Origin: Bacillota bacterium
Lineage (GTDB): Bacteria > Bacillota > Clostridia > Lachnospirales > Lachnospiraceae
NCBI GenBank assembly: GCA_023408815.1
Contig: JAEYJO010000079.1
Location: 1-51,861 of the forward strand
Direction: 5' to 3'
Length of the DNA: 51,861 bases
The translations under genes and the position numbers were made by a program. The notes below the pieces were generated by a model. That model ran no database searches and was not told the DNA's origin. It saw only the letters and a list, made by a program, of their open reading frames with translations. Positions 25,850-33,996 of the stretch are shown here, piece after piece; positions within the stretch are counted from its first letter, which is position 1, and each line of letters starts with the position of its first letter.

Positions 25850-25898
25850 TCAGCTTAGGCGCGTTTCCCCGGATGAGGTAACCTGACGCCTAAGCTGA
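25850..25898. repeat. Inverted repeat downstream of cysK
   Basis: TCAGCTTAGGCG (25850-25861) pairs with CGCCTAAGCTGA (25887-25898). It follows the cysK stop on the minus strand and could act as a terminator or mRNA end protector, but no T-run is seen. Confidence 0.45.
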
Positions 25899-25944
25899 TT
25901 CATTATAACCGTTAACTTTGTCATTATGATGTGTAAAGTGGATA

Positions 25945-26874
25945 TTAGTCATACAAGCCGCTTGATAAATATCTTTCTCCTTTGTCCGGCTGTATAAAGA
26001 CTATATTTTTGTCTTTATATTCATCTTTTTTTGCAATTTGAACAGCCGCCCATAAGATTGCTCCCGCCGATATTCCAATCGAGAATCCTTCTGTTCTGGT
26101 GCAATATCTTGCCATCTCATATGCTTCATCATCCGATACGTCAATGACTTCATCAAATACATTTAAATCGAGCACCGCCGGAGGCGCTACCGGCCCGATT
26201 CCCTGTATCTTATGTACTCCCGGTTTGCCTCCGGATAAGATGGGCGATGCGGCAGGCTCAACAGCAACAATTTTAATATTCGGATTCTTTTCCTTAAGAA
26301 AATGTCCTGTTCCGGTAATTGTTCCTCCCGTTCCTATTGCTGCTAAAAACACATCCACCTTTCCGTCCAAAGCTTCCCAGATTTCAGGACCTGTCGTACA
26401 ATAATGTTTGGCAGGATTGTTGGGATTATCTCCTTGTCTGATATACACTGAATTTTCTGTTTCCGCATGTATTTCTTCTGCTTTCTTATTCGAACCGGGC
26501 ATATAGTCTTCTGCTTTTGTTAAAACCACCTCAGCGCCATATCCCTTCAGCAGGTCGACTCTTTCTTTTGACATATTCTCCGGCATGCAGATAATAGATT
26601 TGTACCCCTTCGCGGCTGCAATTGCTGCTAAACCAATTCCCGTATTGCCCGACGTGCTCTCTATGATCGTCCCTCCCGGCTTTAATTCTCCTGCTTTCTC
26701 AGCGGCTTCAATCATATTTATTGCAATACGATCTTTGACACTTCCACCCGGATTATAACATTCCAGCTTACCAAACAGTCTTCCCTTTGTCCCCAACTCC
26801 TTTTCAATTCTCTCATATTCCAATAACGGAGTATTCCCAATTAATTCTATCATGTTGTGATAAACTTTACTCAA
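25945..26874 (-). CDS. cysK: Cysteine synthase (O-acetylserine sulfhydrylase)
   Basis: 309 aa PLP enzyme. PLP lysine in NPGGSVKDRIA, substrate loop STSGNTG, GTGGTITGTG phosphate-binding loop, and a typical C-terminus. It makes cysteine from O-acetylserine and sulfide. It is the last gene of an operon with an amino-acid ABC transporter, MmgE/PrpD and an OYE enzyme, which points to sulfur scavenging. Cystathionine beta-synthase is unlikely at this length. Confidence 0.93.
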   Translation of the reverse strand: MSKVYHNMIELIGNTPLLEYERIEKELGTKGRLFGKLECYNPGGSVKDRIAINMIEAAEKAGELKPGGTIIESTSGNTGIGLAAIAAAKGYKSIICMPENMSKERVDLLKGYGAEVVLTKAEDYMPGSNKKAEEIHAETENSVYIRQGDNPNNPAKHYCTTGPEIWEALDGKVDVFLAAIGTGGTITGTGHFLKEKNPNIKIVAVEPAASPILSGGKPGVHKIQGIGPVAPPAVLDLNVFDEVIDVSDDEAYEMARYCTRTEGFSIGISAGAILWAAVQIAKKDEYKDKNIVFIQPDKGERYLSSGLYD

Positions 26875-26923
26875 ATTGAAATCCTTCTTTCTGTATTTTC
26901 CACTTTATTCCGGCTCGCATTTA

Positions 26924-28309
26924 TCATTTTATAAGATATTTAGCAGCCTCGCCTATATTTCCCAGAGTCTCCAGATTATCAACCGCCTGAATAAATGCTT
27001 TTGCATTCTCTTTACCGATCACAGGAGTTGTGATTCTCTCAAATAACTCGTACTCTTCTTCCAGTGTTGTATTATTTCTTGGATGGCCTTTGGGATATAC
27101 TATTGTTTTTTCAAGTATAGTTCCGTCATTGAGTTCCACTCTCATCGTCATCTCCGGGAAGCTGCCTTTCTGAAAAACTGCAAAATTAGTGCTTGGAGTG
27201 ATCGTCTCTCCCACTTCTTCAAATTTGGCAATCAAATCCAATATTTCTTTTCTTTCAAGCTGATCTTCCGTAAACCACTTTGCATCTGAAATCGGATTTA
27301 AAATATAGGCCGCAATACAGAATGCTGCATTGAACTGTGCATCCAATGTTGTTTTTGTCGAAGTAAGATAATCAGAACCGGTAAGTGTATTATATGGAGA
27401 CAAGGAAATCTTCTTTACCTGATCTGCCGTAAACGGATGCTCTTTATAGATTGCATCAATAATTTCCAGCGGTGTCTGTACCCACATATTTGCAGGCCAG
27501 TGTTTGATGTAAGTTTCATTGATCAGCCATCTTCCTCCTAAATCAAGGGTATACCAAGTCGGATCATCACTATCGGAAACCATGCTCCAATAACCGCGTT
27601 CTCCGTCAAGGTAATCTCGTCCGTTATCATACCCTGCCTCCGCGATCTTAGCCGCAAAAATACCGTTGGAAGCATCCGTTCCATGGGCAAAATGATAAAT
27701 GTCTGATTTGGCAGGCCCCGCTGCATGAAGGCCGACCGCCACAGGTGTTACATATACCGTGGCTCCTATCGTCTGATTAAACCTATCCCCGTCAAAACCA
27801 TATATTTTCGCAGCCGCAAGAGAAGAACCGAAGATTTGCCAACTGCTCAATCCCCATGAATGTTTTTTGAGATAAGCAGGGGAAGGCTGTACCGCCATGG
27901 CAATTCTTTGATATCCTTCATATCCTGCTACGACAGCTGTAATAAAATCCTTGCCTGATTTATTCCTGGCTTCCGCCGTAGAAAATGCTGCCGCAATAAC
28001 ACCCGCGGAAGGATGCCCTGTCCAGCTGCAGTCCTCCCAATCGAGGACATCTGCCTGCGTGGCATTTGCGAAAGCCGCATCTTCCGCATTAATCTTTAAA
28101 CCGGAGCCACCCCATACGGTAGCTTCCGGAGTACCTCCTTTATCTTCCGCTAATTTTTTAGCTTTTTGCGTTGTTCCGATAATATCAGACGCAATGGAGA
28201 CTCCAACGGTATGGATTGTCAGTCTCTTTACCTGCTCTATCACCTCTGCCGGAAGATCTTCATACTTAACTGCCGCCAAAAAATCGGATAATTTCTGTGT
28301 ATTTCCCAT
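26924..28309 (-). CDS. MmgE/PrpD family protein
   Basis: About 461 aa from ATG 28309, placed 8 nt after GGAGG; the upstream in-frame ATG (28324) overlaps that site. The all-helical MmgE/PrpD domain has the LDWEDC segment and GHPSAGVIAAA near residues 90-110. Members include 2-methylcitrate dehydratase, cis-aconitate decarboxylase and iminodisuccinate epimerase. In this operon a YxeQ-like role in S-(2-succino)cysteine use is the closest known context. That assignment is inference. Confidence 0.85.
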   Translation of the reverse strand: MGNTQKLSDFLAAVKYEDLPAEVIEQVKRLTIHTVGVSIASDIIGTTQKAKKLAEDKGGTPEATVWGGSGLKINAEDAAFANATQADVLDWEDCSWTGHPSAGVIAAAFSTAEARNKSGKDFITAVVAGYEGYQRIAMAVQPSPAYLKKHSWGLSSWQIFGSSLAAAKIYGFDGDRFNQTIGATVYVTPVAVGLHAAGPAKSDIYHFAHGTDASNGIFAAKIAEAGYDNGRDYLDGERGYWSMVSDSDDPTWYTLDLGGRWLINETYIKHWPANMWVQTPLEIIDAIYKEHPFTADQVKKISLSPYNTLTGSDYLTSTKTTLDAQFNAAFCIAAYILNPISDAKWFTEDQLERKEILDLIAKFEEVGETITPSTNFAVFQKGSFPEMTMRVELNDGTILEKTIVYPKGHPRNNTTLEEEYELFERITTPVIGKENAKAFIQAVDNLETLGNIGEAAKYLIK

Positions 28310-28327
28310 TATGTTTACCTCCATAGG

Positions 28328-29080
28328 TTAAATGTTAAAATCGTAGTCCATACTTGAATTTCTGAGGAAATTCAAGACTCTTTCATCTCTTGGACTGAAG
28401 AAGAACTTCTCTGTGTCATTACTTTCTATGATTTGTCCTTGGTGCATAAACGTAGCTTTTGTAGAAACTTTTCTTGCAAATTCCAATTCGTGGGTGACGA
28501 TGATCATCGTTGCGCCATCTTCAGCAAGTTTCGTAATTGTCTGAAGGACTTCGCCTACCAGTCCGGGATCGAGTGAGGAAGTCGGTTCATCCATAAGAAT
28601 AACATCCGGATTCGTCACAATAGCTCTTGCTATTCCTATCCGCTGTTGCTGTCCGCCGGACAGCTGTGATGGATAATGATCCAGCCGATCTGCTAATCCT
28701 ACTTTCTCTATGGCCTCTATTGCCATATCCTTCGCTTCGTTTTTAGAAATTTTTCTTACTGCCGTAAGTCCCAGCATTACATTTTCCAGCGCATTTTTAT
28801 TTCTAAACAATCCGTAACTCTGGAAAACAAAACTCATTTTTCTTCGAATTTCGATAATTGTCTTTTCACTTACCTTTTTATAATCCGCATGAATATCTCC
28901 AATAGTAATTTCTCCTGCGTCAGGTTTTTCCAGAAAATCTATACATCGTAACAGGGTTGTTTTTCCAGAACCGCTTTGTCCCAGAACAACATTAATATCT
29001 CCTTTATGGAGGGTAAGGTCTACACCTTTTAAGATTTCCAATTCGCCGAAACTCTTATGAATTCCTTTTATCTTTAACAT
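28328..29080 (-). CDS. Amino acid ABC transporter, ATP-binding protein
   Basis: 250 aa. Walker A GQSGSGKTTL (about 34-43), signature LSGGQQQR, Walker B VILMDEPTS and the H-loop TH. It belongs to the polar amino acid subclass (GlnQ/TcyC-like). It energises the two permeases encoded just upstream in the operon. Confidence 0.95.
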   Translation of the reverse strand: MLKIKGIHKSFGELEILKGVDLTLHKGDINVVLGQSGSGKTTLLRCIDFLEKPDAGEITIGDIHADYKKVSEKTIIEIRRKMSFVFQSYGLFRNKNALENVMLGLTAVRKISKNEAKDMAIEAIEKVGLADRLDHYPSQLSGGQQQRIGIARAIVTNPDVILMDEPTSSLDPGLVGEVLQTITKLAEDGATMIIVTHELEFARKVSTKATFMHQGQIIESNDTEKFFFSPRDERVLNFLRNSSMDYDFNI

Positions 29081-29093
29081 TTTTTCTCCATTT

Positions 29094-29795
29094 CTATGCC
29101 TTTATCGGATACCCTTTCCTGTTGCGCTCCAAATATTTGAATAATTGTTCAATCAAAATATTAATAATCAAATACATGAAAAAGATAACAATGTAGCACT
29201 CAATATATCTTATACTGTCAGCAGCAGCCACCCGCGCTTCCCCGGTTATTTCTCTGATGGACATACTGAATGCCAATGATGTCATTTTTACAAGGCTAGT
29301 GACGAAATTACATATAATTGGTAATGTGGCATCTATGGCCTGTGGAATCACAATCTTGGTATATGCATGAAACGGTGTCATTCCGATGGTCAGCGAAGCC
29401 TCCATCTGGGACTTTGGAACTGCCACAAGGCCTGAACGAAACACTTCCGACAAAGACGGGATGGATACAAATGTAAACACTATATATCCATAGCTCATAT
29501 CGTTTATATCATATACATTAAAAGGTATATTCAATGATATGCATACCTGCTTGATCCACAATGGCAAAAAATGATATAGCAAAAAAATAATAACAATCAT
29601 CGGTATTGACCGGACAAACGAAAAATAAATTTGTATTATTTTGCTGAGTAGTCTCTTTGGCTTTAAGTTAACAATAGCCATAAAAAAAGCTATCGGTATG
29701 GAGAAGAGCAATGGCACCATAACTAATTGAAGTGTTTCCGGAATGCCTGTTGAACAGGCTATGATGGTCTTCCCTATAAAGTTCCAGTCAAGCAT
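29094..29795 (-). CDS. Amino acid ABC transporter permease (second)
   Basis: About 233 aa from ATG 29795 (MLDWNFIG), which has AAAGGAGAAGG upstream; the longer frame to 29912 runs back into the other permease gene. About five hydrophobic segments; EAA-type loop EASLTIGMTPFHAYTKIVIP. It is the HisM/TcyL-like partner of the other permease and overlaps it by 8 bp. Confidence 0.9.
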   Translation of the reverse strand: MLDWNFIGKTIIACSTGIPETLQLVMVPLLFSIPIAFFMAIVNLKPKRLLSKIIQIYFSFVRSIPMIVIIFLLYHFLPLWIKQVCISLNIPFNVYDINDMSYGYIVFTFVSIPSLSEVFRSGLVAVPKSQMEASLTIGMTPFHAYTKIVIPQAIDATLPIICNFVTSLVKMTSLAFSMSIREITGEARVAAADSIRYIECYIVIFFMYLIINILIEQLFKYLERNRKGYPIKA

Positions 29796-30510
29796 TTTTC
29801 CTTCTCCTTTTATTTCTTCCACCACTGCTATAATCAAATACATTTTCAAAATAATGCGAGAGCGATGTAATGAAAAGTGATAACAGCCAATAAATAATGA
29901 TGAGTATAGCATATACCTCTACGGCATACCCGCCATGATGCTGTCCTATGACATAATTTCCCTTTCCGAATAAGTCCAAAAGTCCAATTGTGTAAGCCAA
30001 TGCGCCTTCCTTAATCAACATCAGGATCGTATTACAAAAATTCGGAATTGCTGCGGAAAACATTTGTGGTAACAGTACATGGAAGAAGCTTTGCATTTTG
30101 GTCATTCCTATACTGGCTGACGCTTCAATCTGTGTCTTGTCCAATGACTCATAGGCAGCTCTGATAACTTCCGATAAAGAAGAAATACAAAACAAAGCTA
30201 ACGTTATCGTCACATATTTTGTTCTATTCAACGTGTCCATTTGAATACCGGATAAACTGTTGATAAATTTGGGAAGTCCATAATATACAATAAATAGCAA
30301 TACGATGGATGGAGTACAGCGCATGACTGTTGTATATCCATAAGCAAGCTTTTTTATGAATTTATTTTTACTGATTTTCGCAAACGCCAATAATGTCCCC
30401 AGCACAATGCCTATCAAGAATGCCAAAAATACATATTCAAGCGTTATCTTGAGCGCCGGAAAAATTATTTGGAAAAATTCCGGTATCTTATCATAATTAA
30501 ATGCTTTCAC
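29788..30510 (-). CDS. Amino acid ABC transporter permease (first)
   Basis: 240 aa. Hydrophobic segments and EAA loop EASASIGMTKMQSFFHVLLP place it in the HisQ/GlnP permease family. An N-terminal amphipathic helix is followed by LEYVFLAFLIGIVLG. It pairs with the overlapping downstream permease to form a heterodimeric channel. Confidence 0.9.
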   Translation of the reverse strand: MKAFNYDKIPEFFQIIFPALKITLEYVFLAFLIGIVLGTLLAFAKISKNKFIKKLAYGYTTVMRCTPSIVLLFIVYYGLPKFINSLSGIQMDTLNRTKYVTITLALFCISSLSEVIRAAYESLDKTQIEASASIGMTKMQSFFHVLLPQMFSAAIPNFCNTILMLIKEGALAYTIGLLDLFGKGNYVIGQHHGGYAVEVYAILIIIYWLLSLFITSLSHYFENVFDYSSGGRNKRRRKNA

Positions 30511-30551
30511 ACATCTGTCCTCCGCACCGCAGCTTTCAATAAATCTCTTAT

Positions 30552-31469
30552 CTAAAATTCATAATTCCAAATATCATATCCAAAAAACTGCTCTGAAATT
30601 TCGGAAGCTTTCCCGCTGTCCTTAACCTGCTTTAATGTATCAGAAAACTTATTCACGAAATCCTCCCCAACATTTCCTGAAAACATAGGGTATGTATTCG
30701 CCAATGTAAACTCAGAATAGGAAATCTCAGTAAGGAACTGGTGAAGATCTCCATCTTCCGCAATAACCGTATTGTCAAAACTCGGCTTTGTGAAAATACC
30801 CGCAGCATATTTTCCTGCTACGATTTCTTCCACGGAGCCTGCAACATAGGTCGAATCATCAGTCACTTTGATTTCTACCTGATTATCCGGATTATCAGAG
30901 TTATACTGTTTTACCACATAATACATGCCATTTCCGGCTAAAATAGGTGCAAGTTCTTTTCCTGATTTGGACAAATCAGTAAGATTTTTAATATCTGCAT
31001 CCTCCGCACGGACTGCAAGAACAAGAACAGATGCTCCCAAAGGCTCTTCCGGAATCAAATATTTTTCCGCTCTCTCTTCTGTCCAGAAAGCATTTGTAAG
31101 TGCCGCGTCATAGTTGCCGGCTTCGATTCCAATGTACGCATCATCATAAGATGTTCCCACATATTCAAAAGTATAATCCTCAAGCAGATCGTCTACTGCT
31201 CTAAGCACCTCAATATCATATCCCGAAGGATTACCGCTCTCATCTTCTCCTGATACGGGCCAGTTTCCCGTATTCCTGTATGCGAAGGTAATCACTTTCT
31301 GTTCTGTGGTCTCGGCCGCAGCATCTTCTGCTTCTTCCGCATTTTCAGTCTTTTCGCCACTTGCTATGCTTTCCGTATTTGCTGTGTTTTCTGTATTTGC
31401 TGTGTTTCCGCATGCTGTTAACGTAAAAAGTGCTGCTCCTAAAATCACTGCTATTATTCTTTTTTTCAT
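30552..31469 (-). CDS. Family 3 substrate-binding lipoprotein
   Basis: 305 aa. Lipobox LTAC (C20), a short NTEN-type repeat and acidic linker (about 21-60), then the SBP_bac_3 fold with GYDIEVLRAV and YDAALTNAFWTEERAEKYL. The usual Arg that binds an amino acid alpha-carboxylate is not obvious by eye, so the ligand could be an amino acid derivative. It delivers substrate to the two permeases. Confidence 0.9.
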   Translation of the reverse strand: MKKRIIAVILGAALFTLTACGNTANTENTANTESIASGEKTENAEEAEDAAAETTEQKVITFAYRNTGNWPVSGEDESGNPSGYDIEVLRAVDDLLEDYTFEYVGTSYDDAYIGIEAGNYDAALTNAFWTEERAEKYLIPEEPLGASVLVLAVRAEDADIKNLTDLSKSGKELAPILAGNGMYYVVKQYNSDNPDNQVEIKVTDDSTYVAGSVEEIVAGKYAAGIFTKPSFDNTVIAEDGDLHQFLTEISYSEFTLANTYPMFSGNVGEDFVNKFSDTLKQVKDSGKASEISEQFFGYDIWNYEF

Positions 31470-31496
31470 TTTCTTTTCTCCTCTTTTTATCTTAAT

Positions 31497-32600
31497 TTAG
31501 AATTTTCCTATGTTTTGTTTTTTTCTTCTTATCACTTTGGGACATTTGCTGTAATCATGAAACCATGCACAGGCCTTGCACCTTAGACATCCTTCATATT
31601 GCGGGTTCTCTTTTGACTGTTCCAAGAAATCAGGCTCTCCTAAGAATGGTCTTCCATATGCTATAAATTCTCCGGCATTTTTATTGAGAAGCTCCTCTCC
31701 TCTCGATAAATTCCATATTTCATCCACTAAAACGACCGGGATATTTACGAATGTATGAACAGAAGTTCCTGTAAATACAACATCATTGAAGTCAAAACTT
31801 TCCGGACCTTCAATTTTAGCCCTGCTGGAACCTGGATATGTGATTACAGGCGGATAGTCCGGAGCTAAATATCTGTCTGCTTCCCTTATTCCATATGATA
31901 CATGTAATAACTCAACGCCTGCCTTTTCAAGTGCTGCTGCCGTGTCAATATCTGTTCTGACATTTTTGTTGAACCCTAATCTGTATCCTATGATGAAGTC
32001 ATCATCCGAAAACTCCTTGATTCTGCTTATGATGTTTCCTGCCAAACGGAGTCGCCCTTCTAAATTCCCTCCATATTCATCGGTTCTCGTATTACTTATG
32101 GGAGAACTGAACAGATTCAAAAAAAACATATTAGCACCATGAAGTTCAATCCCATCGGCTCCTTGTTCTTTTACCGCCCTTGCACTTTCCACAAACAAAT
32201 CTTCGATGTGATGCAACTGCTCTGCCGTCCAAGAATTTATTTTTTCATGTCTGTGATGCCCCTTGGAAGGATAACCGATTTGTACGATAATTTTTGTACC
32301 GTTACCGTGACACATATCTACAAGCTTTTTCAAATCCGCTTTTTGCTTTTCATTATTAAGGCCAAAGGATCTTAATCCTACATCTTGTTCTAAAACGGAA
32401 AAGCAGTGAGTGACGACTAATCCCAAATCTCCCTTTATTCTCTCCCTATAATAATCTAAAATATCTTCGCCGAGGGAATTCTCTTCTCCTCCCGGAACGC
32501 CAAAGGGGACCATTGGCGCCATAGTAATCCGACTCCTGAATTGAATGTTCTTAATTTCATATGGTTCGTACAACTTCCTGATTACTGAAGATTTCACCAT
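31497..32600 (-). CDS. Old-yellow-enzyme family NADH:flavin oxidoreductase
   Basis: 367 aa FMN TIM barrel. ITMAPMVPFG start, substrate motif HGAN (GIELHGANMFFLN), SPISNTRTDEYGG and an AYGRPFLGEPD phosphate-binding end. The C-terminus has CLRCKACAW followed by C eight residues later, possibly an Fe-S site. It lacks the FAD/NAD domain of 2-enoate reductases. First gene of the operon, directly behind the Cys-codon leader. It may replace the O2-dependent flavin monooxygenase of aerobic organosulfur operons; that is inference. Confidence 0.88.
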   Translation of the reverse strand: MVKSSVIRKLYEPYEIKNIQFRSRITMAPMVPFGVPGGEENSLGEDILDYYRERIKGDLGLVVTHCFSVLEQDVGLRSFGLNNEKQKADLKKLVDMCHGNGTKIIVQIGYPSKGHHRHEKINSWTAEQLHHIEDLFVESARAVKEQGADGIELHGANMFFLNLFSSPISNTRTDEYGGNLEGRLRLAGNIISRIKEFSDDDFIIGYRLGFNKNVRTDIDTAAALEKAGVELLHVSYGIREADRYLAPDYPPVITYPGSSRAKIEGPESFDFNDVVFTGTSVHTFVNIPVVLVDEIWNLSRGEELLNKNAGEFIAYGRPFLGEPDFLEQSKENPQYEGCLRCKACAWFHDYSKCPKVIRRKKQNIGKF

Positions 32601-32660
32601 GATTCTTTTTTCTCACTCCTTTATTGTTTTATTTTTTTATTACTTTCTGTTTATATGTAG

Positions 32661-32691
32661 AAAGAAAAAGCAGCTGCCATCTGGCATCTGC
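32661..32691 (-). terminator. Attenuator terminator between leader peptide and operon
   Basis: GCAGCTGCCA (670-679 of 32 kb) pairs with TGGCATCTGC (682-691) with one mismatch, and on the minus strand TTTTTCTTT follows. It stands 45 nt after the leader peptide stop and 61 nt before the first operon gene, so read-through is needed for expression. Confidence 0.85.
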
Positions 32692-32735
32692 TCTAAGCTA
32701 CACTTACACTTACAGACTTATAATGCACACAAAAA

Positions 32736-32810
32736 CTAAACTGTATTTTTCAAATCCATACAGCAGCAACAGCACATATCCTTTTTTCCTTCCATAATAT
32801 TATTAAGCAT
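32736..32810 (-). CDS. Leader peptide with five consecutive Cys codons
   Basis: 24 aa from ATG 32810, with AAAAGGAG nine nt upstream. The C-terminal half reads MCCCCCMDLKNTV before TAG. A second in-frame ATG at 32777 (start of MCCCCC) also has GGAAGG upstream. The peptide precedes an intrinsic terminator and a sulfur-type operon ending in cysK. This is the layout of ribosome-mediated attenuation, as in trp, his and cysteine leaders. Too short for normal gene calling. Confidence 0.85.
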   Translation of the reverse strand: MLNNIMEGKKDMCCCCCMDLKNTV

Positions 32811-32872
32811 ATGTATCGCTCCTTTTTATTTCATACTTTTTCAATAGGCATTGTATGTTTTCGGCAATTATA

Positions 32873-32901
32873 AATATAAACATCTCTCTATCCTTTGTCA
32901 A
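32873..32901 (-). promoter_or_regulatory. Strong sigma-A-type promoter of the leader and sulfur operon
   Basis: On the minus strand TTGACA (32896-32901), a 17-bp spacer and TATATT (32873-32878); a TATAAT lies 6 bp further. Transcription would begin near 32866, about 55 nt before the leader peptide start. Confidence 0.8.
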
Positions 32902-33108
32902 TCATTTTTACCAATTTGACTAGAGCGATTAACTTGAACTGGCTATAGGCTTTTATTATAATGTTACAAAAAATGGGAAGAAGAGAAAGAGTTGGAGAAA
33001 AAAGACGAACAGATTTCTGCCATCCGGCATAATATTGAGAAGCGTATATTCTCATTGGAATTATTATATTTAATCGAAGACTTGAGGACATATGAATATA
33101 TAACATTA

Positions 33109-33138
33109 AAGACCGCCAACAAAAGTCGGCGGTCTTTC
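33109..33138. terminator. Terminator hairpin downstream of korB
   Basis: AAAGACCGCC and GGCGGTCTTT pair perfectly around a 10-nt loop, just after the korB stop at 33145. The stem can act in either direction. The stretch 32902-33108 otherwise shows only a short plus-strand open frame with no start, possibly a remnant. Confidence 0.75.
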
Positions 33139-33144
33139 CAATTA

Positions 33145-33996
33145 CTAAACCATCTCCTGCATATACTTGTCGATAAGAGCAGGATTGTTGCGTTGTGCCA
33201 CCAGAACCTGCCCATCTTTCAATGAAAGATGCTTTTCATGGTAAGTGGGCTGTTCCTTTTCATACAATACGCCAATGGGGATGCGATCACCGAATTCCAT
33301 GGCTCTCTCCATAGCTGCCAGGCGGTTGCCCGCATCATGGGTGTCATCCAATTCATAAACACGTTTATTATACCATGCAAAGGTGTTGACTTTGTTGAAG
33401 CTGACGCACGGCTGCAAAATATCTACCATGGCATAGCCTTTAAACAAAATAGCCCGCTTCATCATCTCTTCCAGATGCTGCGGTTTGCCGCTGAAGCTGC
33501 GCGCCACAAAACCAGCTCCGGATGCAATGGCCATGAGAACCGGATTGAACGGAATATTATTGTTTCCGTCCACCTGTACGCCATTTACAGCACCTTCGTC
33601 CGCTGTGGGAGAAGCCTGCCCTTTTGTCAGACCATACACCTGATTATCATGTATAAAATGCGTAATATCTACATTGCGGCGGATATTATGAATAAAGTGA
33701 TTACCGCCTTCACCGTAGCTGTCACCGTCTCCGGAATTAATAATGACGGTCAGCCTGGGGTTTACAATTTTTGCCGCTACCGCAGGCGGTACTGCGCGTC
33801 CGTGAAGACCACAAAAGCTATTTGCTCCGATATATTGGGGAGTTTTTGCGGCTTGCCCAATGCCGCCCACGATCAGCACATCATGTGGATCCTTTTCCAA
33901 TTCCTCCAGTGTCTTTTGGAGAGAATTCAATATACTGAAATTTCCGCAGCCCGGACACCAGGCTGTTTCATAGGTATCAAATATATGTCCTCCCAT
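33145..33996 (-). CDS. korB: 2-oxoacid:ferredoxin oxidoreductase, beta subunit
   Basis: 283 aa. WCPGCGNFSIL near residue 13, the TPP/Mg motif GDGDSYGEGGNHFIHNIRRN, and DNQVYGLTKGQASPT. This is the TPP-binding subunit. It decarboxylates 2-oxoacids to acyl-CoA with ferredoxin as acceptor, in an oxygen-sensitive anaerobic reaction. ATG overlaps the korA stop by one base (TAATG), implying coupling. KorB versus another 2-oxoacid specificity is not decided by sequence. Confidence 0.92.
   Translation of the reverse strand: MGGHIFDTYETAWCPGCGNFSILNSLQKTLEELEKDPHDVLIVGGIGQAAKTPQYIGANSFCGLHGRAVPPAVAAKIVNPRLTVIINSGDGDSYGEGGNHFIHNIRRNVDITHFIHDNQVYGLTKGQASPTADEGAVNGVQVDGNNNIPFNPVLMAIASGAGFVARSFSGKPQHLEEMMKRAILFKGYAMVDILQPCVSFNKVNTFAWYNKRVYELDDTHDAGNRLAAMERAMEFGDRIPIGVLYEKEQPTYHEKHLSLKDGQVLVAQRNNPALIDKYMQEMV

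Noticed and set aside
32661..32901. T-box or SAM riboswitch in the sulfur operon leader
   Set aside because: No T-box sequence or S-box core was found; the Cys leader peptide and terminator explain the region better.
32940..33128. Plus-strand frame with EKKDEQISAIRHNIEKR-type helix
   Set aside because: No ATG or ribosome site in frame, and it ends in a terminator stem; possibly a remnant of a regulator, too weak to list as a gene.
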